DNA of 64,000 nt from Rhinopithecus roxellana. Lineage: Eukaryota; Chordata; Mammalia; Primates; Cercopithecidae. Position 1 is the first letter of the stretch, and every line of letters starts with the position of its first letter. The translations under genes and the position numbers were made by a program. The stretch covers positions 14,051,921 through 14,115,920 of the forward strand of contig NC_044554.1 of assembly GCF_007565055.1 (NCBI RefSeq). Reading direction: 5' to 3'. Under the pieces are notes generated by a model, which was not told where the DNA came from, searched no databases, and saw nothing but the letters and a program-made list of their open reading frames with translations. Below are positions 22,079 to 33,388 of this stretch, piece by piece.

Positions 22079-24475
22079 TGCTTTTTATTTTTTATTTTAT
22101 TTTTTATTTTTGGCATTGGGCGTTAGTAATACAGAATAAAAGCCGTGTTTTAAACTGTATGAAGTTGTAAGACTTTTCAGTACTTTTAGTGTGTTTTCTT
22201 TCTGTTGCCCTTTTGTAGTTTTTAAAAATAAAAGACGCAATTATAAGCACTTCCGGTGAATATTATTCCTTAAGATTCCTGCATCATGACATTTGAAGCA
22301 CTTTTGTAGTAGTACAAACTATACTTTTAGCTTTTGAAACTTCGATAGGAGAAAATATCCAGCAGTTTGTAAGGGCTATTTTGGCATATTCAGTAAGGTA
22401 GAATATGTTTTTTGTTTTTCCCACTTGGCCAAACTATAATAGTCAAAACTAGCGAAAATTTTTAAAGGGCTTCTCCTTTTGGGTGGTGTAGAGGGTGGGG
22501 AGTTACTCAACAAACACATTTGCAGCTAAAATCTGGCCTACTTCTTGATGGAGCACTTATACTTGGTGCTAGGAGAAAATGATTGCTGGACCTGAAAAGA
22601 ACCTGAGGTCAAGGTTGTGCTATTTCAGATAATTAAGGCTTAGTTGTAGGCTCTTGGTAGTTTGAAAACAAGATTGGGTTTTTAATTCGTTTGTGTATCT
22701 TTAAATCCTCACTAGTTTTTGTGGATTTCTTTTTTCAGTTATTAAGCAACTGAATGTGGATGAACTATAAATAATTAGTACAAAGAATGTAATTAGGTCC
22801 ACTCTGAATAGAAAGCATTAAGAACTCTTGAATGTCTTCAAGGGTTACTTTGTTACGTGTAAGATGTCTCCCCTTCCTTCATAGCAGTTTTTATTCCTGC
22901 TTAAAAAAGGAACTAAATGTGAAGTCAGTAGATTTTAAGGTAATTTTCAGAATGTTTCTACTTTCACCATGCCTTAATAAGGAAAAGAGTCCATTTTCCA
23001 AGCGAATGGAAACACCCTTTCCTTGTTTTGTGCCTTTAATCAGAGTGTGCCTTCATTGTTCCTGATTGCCAAATCCACGAACTTCTTGAGCTCTCAGTTT
23101 TTCTTGACTTTCCTATGGCATTTCAAGTACTGTTCATACTTGGAATTACTTTTCTTTGACTGCCTTCACACATTCATGTATTCTGCCTGGGCAATTTCAT
23201 TTGGGCCTGTTAGGTTCCAATACCTCTCCAATTTTCACCTCCATCTTAGCTCTGCCAGCTTCAGAGCTACAGGTAGGCAATGTAAAAGTTTACTGGGGAC
23301 CGCAGGCTTTCTGAGCTAAATGAAAATACTAAGCTTGGTACTTGTTTCCTAAGAAATTTCTTCCCCCATCCCCTCACAAAAATTATTTGAGTAAATTACA
23401 CCCCAACCTTCTTTTCCTTATTTTTGTTGAAATCATTGTCTCTTAACTTTGGAACATTGCAATTGCGATAAGCTTACTAGGTTCACATAGCATATCTTCT
23501 GATGTGCTACAATTAAAATGCACGCCATCTCAAAAGTACTATGCCATCTCATACCTTTGTGCTTTTGTCTACTACCTGGAGTGCGTCTTTCTCACTTCTG
23601 GATAACACAATTTGAGCCTTTTCTTTGCCTCTTGAAACTCGACAGAATCCCTACTCCCAAGTAAATGTGTTGTTCTTTACATTGATAACCCAGCCTAGTG
23701 CTTGACACTTGATAGGCATTCATGTATACATGGTTTTTTAGAGATTGATAATATTAACTGTACAGTCTATAAACTGTAAATACTGGCTTTTAAACTCTTT
23801 TTAAAGTGCTCTTTTGATCAACAATTTGGATAAGAGATGGAAGGTTAGGGAGGCTCCAGGCAAGAGAGAAGACTGCTAATGGCCCAGAGATAGTTCTGCC
23901 CCAAAAAGGTGGGAAGAAGAAAAAAAAACTGCGCTGGATATTTTTAAGGAAATATATTTTATAGCATTTTTCTTTAATGCCTACTTTTGCTGCAAGCACT
24001 GAAGTTTATCCTGCATTTGTATTTCTTATTTGGGAAAGAAATGGCCTTTGGGGTTTGTTTTGTTTTTTGTTCCTTTGTAAGCACACTGCAAAAGTGGCGT
24101 TGTCAGCATTGTATTTTGAGGTATCAAATGTGCTTTCAGTCAGCATATATCTTTTATATAGTACCATTCCTAATAAACTAAATTGGTTATCAACCTAATA
24201 CAAAAGGTATTTCGTACAACTTAAGCCTAAACTAAGTTAGATTTTATAGAAACTTATTCTTAGAGAACATATCGCCTTAGTATTTCTCATCCTGAAAAGA
24301 GTATTTTTAAGTGCCCCTCTCAAAGTATATTGATTAATATTTGTCCCAAATTTAAAACTATATCCTGGTTTTTCCCTTAGAGTTGTTTAGCAAGGAAATG
24401 TTTACTTACTAATTTATTTCTTCCAGACTCTATTCTACCAGTTTAAACTTAGCTGAGTTTTGTTTTTGTTTTTAT
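22079..24475. other. Intron-like DNA with scattered ancient repeats, no gene seen
   Basis: A TTTTA-rich run at 22,080-22,112. A possible L2/MIR piece near 23,685-23,720 ('cctagtgcttgacacttgat'). Several short open frames (for example 22,832-23,065 and 23,023-23,319) lack recognised domains or splice support. An isolated ETS-like 'cacttccggt' sits at about 22,249. Confidence 0.4.
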
Positions 24476-24761
24476 GTTTTTGAGACAGAGCCTTGCTCTG
24501 TTGCCCAAGCTGGAGTGCAGTGGTGCGATCTTGGCTCACTGCAGCCTCCAGCTCCTGGGTTCAAGTGATTCTCCTGCCTCAGCCCCTGAGTAGCTGGAAC
24601 TACAGGTGCGCACCACCACGCCCAGCTAATTTCTGTATTTTTAGAGGAGATGGGGTTTCGCCATGTTGGCCAGGCTGCTGTCTTGAACTCCTGACCTCAG
24701 GATCACCTGCCTCAGCCTTCCAGAGTGCAGGGATTACACGTGTGAGCCACTGTGCCCAGCC
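24476..24761 (-). mobile_element. Alu SINE (AluS-like), antisense
   Basis: 'tttttgagacagagccttgc' through 'gagccactgtgcccagcc'. Flanked by near-identical 'taaacttagct(g/c)agttt' (about 24,443 and 24,762), the target-site duplication. Confidence 0.94.
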
Positions 24762-24830
24762 TAAACTTAGCTCAGTTTTAGTGCTACTTCCATTTCTTTA
24801 TGTATAGTTTGATGTAAAAATAACAGAGTT

Positions 24831-24836
<6 letters not shown>

Positions 24837-24866
<30 letters not shown>

Positions 24867-25115
24867 AGCAAGGTAATGCCACATCAGGTCCTTGGTGACA
24901 TTAATGAGAAAACAGGGGAATTACTGGAAAGTCTTGATTTAAGGCCAGATGAGAAATCCTTAACTGCTGGTGTGACTTCCCTCCCCACAAAAGAGAGTGC
25001 TCTCATAATACATTGAACTGTTGGATGCTGTTGTATATGCTTTATACATAATCTTGCCCAAGGTGGCAGAGCATTAACTTTAACATCTGTCTCCCTGACC
25101 TTACCAAAGTTGATA
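24837..25115 (-). other. Unidentified segment with a 26-base T run, possibly a retrocopy
   Basis: On the minus strand a unique segment ends in about 26 A. Its 5' part ('gttaatgctctgccaccttg' then 'ggcaag') recalls a MIR core. No polyadenylation signal at the usual distance and no clear target-site duplication. Could be an old SINE, a retrocopy or an expanded T tract. Confidence 0.25.
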
Positions 25116-25154
25116 ATCTTTGCCCTACTTACACTGTCTGAAGGATGACTTGGC

Positions 25155-25455
25155 TTTTTTTTTTTTTTTAATTGAGACAGAGTCTCGCTCTGTTGCCCAG
25201 GCTGGAGTGCAGTGGTGCGATCTTGGCTCACTGCAGCCTCCACCTCCTGGGTTCAAGCGATTCTCCTGCCTCAGCCTCCCCAGTAGCTGGGATTGCAGGC
25301 ACTTGTCACCACGCCTGGCTAATTTTTGTCTTTTTGATAGAGACAGGGTTTCCCCATGTTGGCCAGTCTGGTCTCGAACTTCTGAGCTCAGGTGATCCGC
25401 CCACCTTGGCCTCCCAAAGTGCTGGGATTACAGGCATGAGCCACCGTGCCTGGCT
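25155..25455 (-). mobile_element. Alu SINE (AluS-like), antisense
   Basis: T-run, 'gagacagagtctcgctctgtt' through 'gagccaccgtgcctggc'. Flanks 'gatgact(t/a)' on both sides (25,143 and 25,456) fit a target-site duplication. Confidence 0.94.
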
Positions 25456-25992
25456 GATGACTAAACTTTTTGAGGTGTGGCACAGGACAGAGAAAGACTT
25501 ATTTTAAAACATCCTATCTTCAACCCAGGAGAAGAAGAGACTGGCTTTTAGAGCCCTCAATGTAGCAAGAAGAGCCTGAATCAGTAGGAGTGATAAAGAA
25601 GGAATATAAGATACTACAGAAACATCCGTACTGGTTGCCTGGGTGAGTATAAAGAAAAAGAAGGAATTGACTTTCAAGAAAAATAATTGACATTTGATAG
25701 TCTTAATAAGAGACAAAAGTCAAAACAGGGTAGATTCAGTCTTAATAGGAGACAAATTTAGCAAGCAAGCTGAGATCTTAGGTCTACATTTTAGGCCAAG
25801 GAAAAGGAACTGATTGCATTTGTTTTTTAAGGTAGATTATATGCCAGTGCACAACATACTTAAACTAAGTCTGATTAGCTTTATAATAATAATTTTGAAA
25901 TTATTTTATTTGTAACTATCCTAAGCATTACCTTTTATTGTTAGATTATTATCTAATGCCCACAAATGATAGATAGCATTTGAAAGTAATTG
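25456..25992. other. Unique AT-rich stretch, no gene seen
   Basis: Contains two similar phrases, 'agtcttaataagagacaaa' (25,699) and 'agtcttaataggagacaaat' (25,738), about 40 bp apart: a small direct repeat. Nothing else. Confidence 0.45.
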
Positions 25993-26261
25993 CTGGCAGG
26001 GCATTGTGGCTCATGCCTATAATCCCAGCACTTTGGGAGGCCATGGTTGATGCATCACATGAGGCCAGGAGTTCAAGACCAGCCTGGCCAACGTGGCAGA
26101 ACCCTGTCTCTACTAAAAATATGAAATAATTAGCTGGGCATGGTGGTGCACATCTATAATCCAGCTACTCAGAAGGCTGAAGCATGAGAATCGCTTGAAT
26201 TGAGGAGGTGGAGGTTGTAGTGAGCTGAGATCACACCACTGTCTTAAAAAAAAAAAAAATT
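25993..26261 (+). mobile_element. Alu SINE, 3' portion shortened
   Basis: 'ctggcagggcattgtggctc' to 'gagctgagatcacaccactg', then jumps to 'tcttaaaaaaaaaaaaa'. The segment 'cactccagcctgggcgacagag' is deleted. Confidence 0.9.
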
Positions 26262-26264
26262 GCA

Positions 26265-26536
26265 AGGCCACCCTTGGTAGCCTGTAATCCCAGCACTTTT
26301 AGGAGGCTGAGGCAGGAGGATTGCTTGAGGCCAGGAGCTAGATACTAGGCTGGGCAACGTGATAAAACCCCCATCTCTACAAATAGTTTTTTAAAAAAAA
26401 TTAGCCAGGTGTCTGGCACACGCCTGTAGTCCCAGTTACTCAGGAGGCTTAGGTGGGAGGATCACCACTTGAGGCCAAGAGATCAAGATCAGCCTGGGCA
26501 ACATAGCAAGACCCCCACCTATAGGAAAATAAAGAA
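26265..26536 (+). mobile_element. Alu SINE, old, rearranged
   Basis: Starts at 'ccacccttggtagcctgtaa' (promoter box A region damaged) and ends with 'gatcaagatcagcctgggca', a left-arm-type phrase where right-arm sequence is expected, so the two arms have exchanged sequence. Confidence 0.85.
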
Positions 26537-26869
26537 TATCCCAAGTTTTCAGTTATTCACCCACTTTAGGTTTCCACCTTCCTTAGAAAGTAAAGTAGTA
26601 TAAATTATTTCTGAAATTTGTGAAAACGGTGTACCACTTAACCCTCTCAAACCAGGTTGTTTCTAATTCCAGTGACTTCATTCCTGAGGGGCAAAGTAAC
26701 TCGAATGATGGGTGAGCTCATAACATGGTTTAGCTCCATATCAAACTCTGGATTTGGGAAAATTGCTACTGATTTATTAAACACTTGAATTATTATATGC
26801 TAGGTCAGAATTTAGCAACTAAACTCTCAGGAATTTGTAAACCTCCTTTTAACATAGAAAAGTGAGTCC

Positions 26870-27043
26870 AGGCTGGGCATGGTGGCGCCTGTAATCCCAG
26901 CTTCTCAGGAGGCTGAGGCATGAGAATTGCTTGAACCTGGGAGGTGGAGGTTGCAGTGAGCTTACATCACACCACTCTACTCCAGCCTGGGCAACAGAGG
27001 GAGGCTCTGTCTCAAAAAAAAAAAACAAAAAACAAAAAACAAA
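26870..27043 (+). mobile_element. Alu SINE collapsed between its two arms
   Basis: 'ggctgggcatggtggcgcct' joins the left-arm start directly to the right-arm 'gcctgtaatcccagcttctc'. About 130 bp between the homologous points of the two arms are missing. A tail is aaaaaaaaaaaacaaaaaacaaaaaac. Confidence 0.9.
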
Positions 27044-27553
27044 AGTGAATGTACTGTAAAGCCTATTTACACCTCTCCATCACACATAATTGCCTATACA
27101 TTATGCCCAGTGCCTGACCCCTATTGGATTTCTGACAAGTTTTAATGTTGTTAGGTTAAGAGAGAACCTGTTCCTCAAGTTTAGTCTTATCTCTAGTATT
27201 TAAATTTTTCATGAAGGAAGGCTGTGCTAAGGTGATAACCTCATTCCTGAAGAACACTTACTTTAAATAGGAAATGTTTAATTGGTTTTCCTCATTCTAT
27301 GAAAAACTCGAAAAGGCAACAAAAATACTATTCTCTGGTTCATTTGATAACAATATTGTGGTAGTCTAGGCATCTCTCCCGTGTCCCAAGCACAACTTAT
27401 CTGACCACATCTATACAACAGACTTTCTGTGGCGAACTCTCTTTGTTTTGTTCCATGCTCCCACTGTATGGCCAGTGAAAGGGCAAATGGAAGTTAAAAG
27501 GGTAAGAGGACACATTAGATAGCTTTGATTGCAGCATTAAAAAAGTTAAATGA
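27044..27553. other. Unique stretch, no gene seen
   Basis: No recognised repeat or exon. Confidence 0.45.
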
Positions 27554-27855
27554 GGCCGGGTGCAGTGGCTCAAGCCTGTAATCCCAGCACTTTGGGAGGC
27601 CGAGACGGGCGGATCACGAGGTCAGGAGATCGAGACCATCCTGGCTAACACGGTGAAACTCCGTCTCTACTAAAAAAAAATACAGAAAACTACCCGGGCG
27701 AAGTGGCAGGCGTCTGTAGTCCCTGCTACTTGGGAGGCTGAGGCAGGAGAATGGCGTAAACCTGGGAGGCGGAGCTTGCAGTGAGCTGAGATCCGGCCAC
27801 TACACTCCAGCCTGGGCGACAGAGTGAGACTCCATCTCAAAAAAAAAAAAAAAAA
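27554..27855 (+). mobile_element. Young AluY (Old World monkey-type)
   Basis: 'ggccgggtgcagtggctcaa' with 'gagacgggcgga', 'ggcgtaaacctgggagg' and 'gctgagatccggcc'. Perfect duplication 'aaaaagttaaatga' flanks it. Confidence 0.95.
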
Positions 27856-28050
27856 GTTAAATGACTGAAAAAGATTTTACAAATGACATCAAAAGTCAAG
27901 GATTCGTCTAAAAGTATCTAAGGGTTAACTTAGTTCCCTTTCTCCACAAACTCTGCCCATGTAGGTAAGTTTTATTTTTCAGAGGAATAAGAAACATGCA
28001 GTTATTTGCATTTATAATATTTTATGAAAGTTCTGGGTTTTGTTTTTGTT

Positions 28051-28344
28051 TTCTTTTTTGAGACAGAGTCTCACTCTGTTTCCCACCTAGGCTGGAGTGC
28101 AGTGGCGCAATCTCGGCTCACTGCAAGCTCCGCCTCCTGGGTTCACGCCATTCTTCTTCTTCAGCCTCCTGAGTAGCTGGGACTACAGGCACCCGCCACC
28201 ACGCCTGGCTAATTTTTTGTATTTTTAGTAGAGACAGGGTTTCACCGCGTTAGCCAGGATGGTCTCGATCTCTTGACTTTGTGATCTGCCCGCCTTGGCC
28301 TCCCAAAGTGCTGGGATTACAAGCTTGAGCCACCATGCCCAGCC
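28051..28344 (-). mobile_element. AluY-like SINE, antisense
   Basis: 'gagacagagtctcactctgt' through 'gagccaccatgcccagcc'. Duplication 'gaaagttctg' on both sides (28,025 and 28,345). Confidence 0.94.
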
Positions 28345-28420
28345 GAAAGTTCTGTATTTTTATGAGCTCCAGGTGGTCTTATATAAACCATAGCATTTGA
28401 TTCCTAAGAATATATCCTCT

Positions 28421-28710
28421 TGGCCAGGCATGGTAGCTCACGCCTGTAATCCCAGTACTTTGGGAGACCAAGGTGGGCAGATCACGAGGTCAGGAGTTCG
28501 AGACCAGCCTGACTAACATGGTGAAACCCTGTCTCTACTAAAAATAGAAAAATTAGCCGGTCGTGGTGACGCACGCCTGTAATTCCAGCTATCAAGAGGC
28601 TGAGGCAGGAGAATCGCTTGAACCCAGGAGACAGAGGTTGCAGTGAGCCGAGAAGCGCCACTGCACTCCGGTCTGGGCAACAGGGCGAAACTCCGTCTCA
28701 AAAGAAAAAA
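28421..28710 (+). mobile_element. Alu SINE (AluS-like)
   Basis: 'ggccaggcatggtagctcac' through 'ctccgtctcaaaagaaaaaa'. Flanked by 'aagaatatatcctctt' and 'aagaatatattctctt'. Confidence 0.94.
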
Positions 28711-28965
28711 AGAATATATTCTCTTAAAACTCCTTTGCTTTTATGCTAATACCCTTTTCTAGTTGGTTTCTTCAGCTTCTTAAATGTTGAATTTCCCAGT
28801 GTTGTGTCCCCACCAATGTTAAGTTATCCATTTTACTAACTGCAATAATCAATTCCCATACCTTTACCTGTCGATGACTCTAGAACTTGTCATCTCTGAA
28901 CTCAACTGAAATTACTAAATACATTACTTGTCCTATGAAGTGCCTCAAACTAAACAAAGTTAAAA

Positions 28966-29228
28966 CTGTAATCCCAGCACTTTGGGAGGCTGAGGCGGGC
29001 AGATCACTTAAGATCAGGAGTTAGAGACCAGTGTGGCCAACATCGCGAAACCCCGTCTCTACTAAAAATACAAAAATTAGCCAGGCATGATGGCACGTGC
29101 CTGTAATCCCAGCTATTTGGGAGGCTGAGGTGAGAGAATTGCTTGAACCTGGGAGGCAGAGGTTGCAGTAAGCCCAGATCACGTCACCGCATTCCAGCCG
29201 GGGCAACAGAGCAAGATTCTATCTCAAA
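28966..29228 (+). mobile_element. Alu SINE, 5'-truncated
   Basis: Starts at 'ctgtaatcccagcactttgg', missing about 25 bp of the left arm including box A, and ends 'agattctatctcaaaac' with almost no A tail. Confidence 0.92.
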
Positions 29229-30639
29229 ACTTTTTTTAGATAATGATTAAAACCATTTTCCAGGGTAATTCGTAAAATCAAACATTTTTCCAAAAATATG
29301 TTTCCAGAAAAATCTTTTTAAAGCACTGTTCATTCACCAGAGATTTGAGGGTAAAGTCAAAACACACTGTGACGTGCCAGGTCCTTCATCTGACCCCTGC
29401 TTTAACCTCCCAAAGTGTTAGGAACATCATGAACACTGCTTGAAACCAGAATAATCCAAGTTTGAATACCTGGTTTTCCACTCCAAGGAAGACTTTTAGG
29501 TAGTTTGCTTTCTGGGACTTAGTTTTATGTTCCATACAATTGGTAAAATATTAACTATATAGTGGTATTAAGAATTAAATTAGATATAAAACCTTTCAGG
29601 AGCAATTATTGACTTGTAAGCCCAATTTTTTTTGGTCCAGAAAATAACACATTCCCTTTTATTTGTTACATGTGTTCCTATTATGCTGTCATGTTCCTGT
29701 TCCTCTTTTCCATTAGCATATGAGATCTTGATACAATGTTTTTCATCTTTATGGCTAAAGTGCACAGTTCCTGGCATGTAATAGGCATGCAGTTTTGTTG
29801 CACAAATAGATAATCTGCTTTGATGCCAAATGCCTGAAAATGTTGCCATAGTATGTGTTTATTACAATAGAAAGTCTGTTGAATATAAAATTTGATGCAA
29901 ATGGTCTGGTTGATTCTATACCATCATAAGACTTCAGAGGGTGTTTCCCACACTTTTCAAAAACATGTATCTATTACGTTGCAAGCTAGAAGAACTAGTC
30001 CCTACTGTATTCATTTATAATCTAGTTTGGGATCAAGCCACATCAGAATATAACCAAATACTGTAAGCATTCAGCCAGATATCCCAGTTCATGGGGTAGT
30101 GTGTTTCACAGAGGAAATACAATTTTTGGATTAGGAGGCAGATAGTTGTGGGTTTCTTTGAGAAAGGGTGGGGCAGTAGAGTACAACATATTTGCAGTCA
30201 GCATGGTTTTGTAAAAGCATAAAACAGGAACAGAGATAATGTTTTAAGTAAACTGATTTCACTTGGCTTGTGTGTCCTAGTACATTGAGAGATGAGACTA
30301 GAAAGGGGGTGGATTGGACCACATAATTTTATTTTTAATTTGGACTCTTTTTTTTCTGTGAATCTTAGGCCACGACTTTCTCTATTTTGTTTCTTTTATA
30401 TTTAAGGAAACGGTCTGAGGGAAATGACTGAGTCGCAGTGTAATAGGGGACAGAGCCAGGCCTGAACCTAAATATTGCTGTTCTACCTCTAAGTTGAAAA
30501 TAGGACAGTCAGTAAAAGTCTGTTGTATACTGGGTTATAAGATCTCATTTCTAATCTAACTTAGATGGAATCAAGGTTAGAAAAAGTACTTGATTCTTAC
30601 CACATTTTTTTCTTCCTGGTTGTACACAGAAAGAGATTG
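29229..30639. other. Unique AT-rich DNA, no gene seen
   Basis: Possible L2-type phrase near 29,765-29,795 ('cacagttcctggcatgtaat'). The 89-codon antisense frame 29,580-29,849 overlaps it and has no recognised domain. Confidence 0.4.
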
Positions 30640-30940
30640 GCCTGGCACAGTGGCTCACAACTGTAATCCCAGCACTTTGGGAGGCAGAGGTGGGTGGATC
30701 CCTTGAGTCTAGATCAGCCTGGGCAACATCGTGAAACCCTGCCTCTACTAAAAATACAAAAATTAGCTTGATGTGGTGGCATGCTCCTGTAATCCCAGCA
30801 CTTTAGGAGGCTGAGGCGAGCGGATCTCTTGAACCTGGGAGGCAGAGGCTGTAGTGAGTCGCGATCATGCCACTGCACTCCAACTTGGGCAAAAGGGCAA
30901 GACCCTGTCTCCAAAGAAAAGAAATGAAATGAAATTAGGA
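30640..30940 (+). mobile_element. Alu SINE (AluS/J)
   Basis: 'ggcctggcacagtggctcac' through 'gaccctgtctccaaagaaaa' with tail 'gaaatgaaatgaaatt'. Confidence 0.93.
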
Positions 30941-32138
30941 GCAAGCATGAGTTTTAAGTGTCAGACTTCCTTTCCAAGTATACTCACCTACTACAGGCTG
31001 CATGGTCTTGATGGACTTACTTCACTGAACTGTTTCCTTATCTGTAAATTGTTTAATTATCTACAAATGTGTAGCTTGCTACCTGACAGCGTTAGATATT
31101 GGATAGTTGATTGTTATTGCTATTAATAAACATGGACTTAGTTCTTAAGTTTTAGTTTTATGCTGAGAATCCATGTAACACTGGCAATCTATGTCTATAC
31201 CTGCATCTATAGCAAAAGCCAGAACTTACCATGAATTTTGCTGTTGCATCAGGAAATACATCTTGATAACTGATACTTACATACTTATTCTTAATATTAT
31301 TATTCTGTTATTTCTTATTCTAGGCCCCAAAAACTTTTATTAAAATACTTCAAATTTTAGGTTAGCATTTTTGTTCATGTTCAGACATCTTAAATTCGTT
31401 ATACTCATGCAAATTTTTTTTTTTTTTTTTTGAGACAAAGTCTCTGTCACTCAGGCTGAAAAAAATATCTTTATAGTTTTATGCACATTTGGCAATCAGA
31501 AATAATACATTGTTGTACTAGGTTTATGCTTTGCTATTTTTATATGATCAAGACATTACTGTTAAACTGAATACCCTCTGGCCGTATATATAACCATTGC
31601 TATTAAGAAAGTTGTGATTGTGACTTGGAAATAGTCATATGGAGACAGTTCTGATTTAATTCCCAGGTAACTTTCATATTATCACCATTTTGCAGTGTGC
31701 ATTTCAGAATAATTTTTCATACTGATTTATAGATGTAGGAACACATCCATTAGAAAGCTGAAGCTAACTTTATTCTCAGATAACAATCGTTTAATTATAA
31801 CATTGAATTTTAAGAGGAAAAATATAGTGTGCTGTCTTGTCTTTTTCTGCTCTTTCTTTTCCGTGTATGGCTAGTTCATGTTTTGCTTTAATAACATTTT
31901 TTGCCTGGGCAAATGTCCATATTATACATTCTGATCACTTTACCTCCATCACCCTTGAAATCAAAAAGCAAACATTTGATCTAGTGGCTTTTAAGTTGCA
32001 AAATGTTTATCAACATCTCTCATCATTTTATCAGCTTTGTTGGTACTTAACATGGTAGTTCTACTTTACGAAAGAAGCCTGTCACTAAAATATAACACTC
32101 AAAATTAAAACATAAATTTCACAGTGCTTTTTTGCATT
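30941..32138. other. Unique AT-rich DNA, no gene seen (contains one Alu stump)
   Basis: Apart from the Alu stump at 31,411-31,459, nothing recognised. The 73-codon frame 31,837-32,058 has no known family and no supporting signals. Confidence 0.4.
31411..31459 (-). mobile_element. Minimal Alu stump (3' end only), antisense
   Basis: A run of 18 T, then 'gagacaaagtctctgtcact' and 'caggctga', after which Alu identity stops. Only the last ~30 bp of the element plus tail. Confidence 0.8.
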
Positions 32139-32410
32139 TGTTCTAGAAACAGTATCTCACTCTGTGGCCCAGGCTAGAGTTTCAGTGGCAGGGCAGTCAT
32201 AGCTCATTGTAACATAGAACTCCTGGGTTCAAGCCATCCTCTACCCTCATCCTCTCCAGGAGCTAGGAAAGGTATGTGCCACCAAGCCTGGCTAATTTTT
32301 AAAAGAATTTTTGTAGAGATATGCTGTGTTGCCCAGGCTGGCCTGAATCAGTTCTCCTGCCTTGGCCTACCAAAGTATTGGGTACAGGCATGAGCCACCA
32401 CACGAGGCTA
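32139..32410 (-). mobile_element. Old AluJ-like SINE, antisense
   Basis: 'gaaacagtatctcactctgt' through 'gagccaccacacgaggct', heavily diverged with internal deletions. No T-run remains. Confidence 0.85.
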
Positions 32411-32783
32411 TCAGAGTGCATTTTTTAAAAAGATAAAAATGTCTAAGTCCTGTTTGAGCATGTAAGGTGTCATCAAATATGATGCTGGGTATGTTAGCTT
32501 ATTCCTTTCTTCTGAAGGTTATTTTTGTGCTATCTTAATGAACCCATCAAAGGTTCTGAAATCAAACATTTTGAAAATACTTGACTTATGGCCATTTTAT
32601 ATCAAGTGTATATACTTTTATTGTTTGTGTGCTTAAAACTGGTTATTTTCATGAATGTACTTTCTATGGATCACTAAATGTCAGAACCAGCTAAGAATGA
32701 AAATGAGTACCATTTATACTTACTGTCAGCTGAACACTTACATTATTTTTACCTTTATGGTGTCTCTTACAGAAATTAGTTTT

Positions 32784-33375
32784 TAGGTTGTGGTTTCGTA
32801 CATAGCAGAGCAGCTGCCTCCCTGCGATCTATTCAAAGTCAACCCTGGACCCAAGGGATTGTCCGCCCTTGGCATCTCCGTTGCCATCCTTCTCTCTTCC
32901 TTCCTCCCTCCCTCCCAACACGCCTGGGGGTGTCCTTCCCCGGTCCGCTCATGCCCACCCTCTCTGGGATTCCAGAGCAAGTGGCAGGTGTCTTGTGCGC
33001 CCACAGCGTGTTCAAAAAGCGCAAGTCTCCATCTGAGGCCTTTCTAAGCTGGCGATGCTCAGGGACACGATGCCATGCTGGGGGTGGCTGAGGTTGCAGG
33101 GACACCTTTGCTCGGTGTCCCACCTCTCTAGTTCTAGTCTCCTCCCCCAACCCCACTAGTGGCTTTTCCCTGGTCTGGGACGGGGTTGTAAAGTGTGGCG
33201 AGTATGGCTGAGGTGCGGTTGTTTGAGGGCATGACCCTGCAGCCACTGTCCTAGGGGTCGGGGTGGCCGTGTGGACGGGGGTGGCCAAAAGTGGTTCTGG
33301 GGTCCAGCCCTTTCCCACTCCGTGTCAGAGTGGGGGGGTCACTGCCGCCCCTGAGCCCTTTTAAAAAAGAAAGAA
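32784..33375 (+). pseudogene. Retrotransposed pre-rRNA fragment (28S 3' end plus 3'ETS)
   Basis: A GC-rich island in AT-rich DNA. Positions about 32,786-32,863 match the 3' terminus of mammalian 28S rRNA ('ggttgtggtttcgtac', 'gcagagcagct', 'tgcgatctatt', ending at 'gtc') with scattered changes. The next ~500 bp continue past the mature end; parts such as 'gggacggggtt' (about 33,178) and 'ggggtggccgtgtgga' (about 33,259), then 'ctggggtccagccct', align in order with remembered human 3'ETS after CpG decay. It ends in A-rich 'aaaaaagaaagaaag'. Perfect 13-bp direct repeats 'agaaattagtttt' flank it (32,771-32,783 and 33,376-33,388). Together this indicates L1-mediated copying of an rRNA precursor. 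Not expressed rDNA: too short and decayed. Alternative: a template-switch chimera of 28S with another RNA. Confidence 0.78.
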
Positions 33376-33388
33376 AGAAATTAGTTTT

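Noticed and set aside
32786..32863. Functional rDNA unit
   Set aside because: Only about 78 bp of 28S with several changes, no 18S or 5.8S, and retrotransposition flanks.
32790..33318. Open frames of 73-159 codons on both strands
   Set aside because: They lie in the rRNA-derived insert; GC-rich non-coding origin explains the lack of stops.
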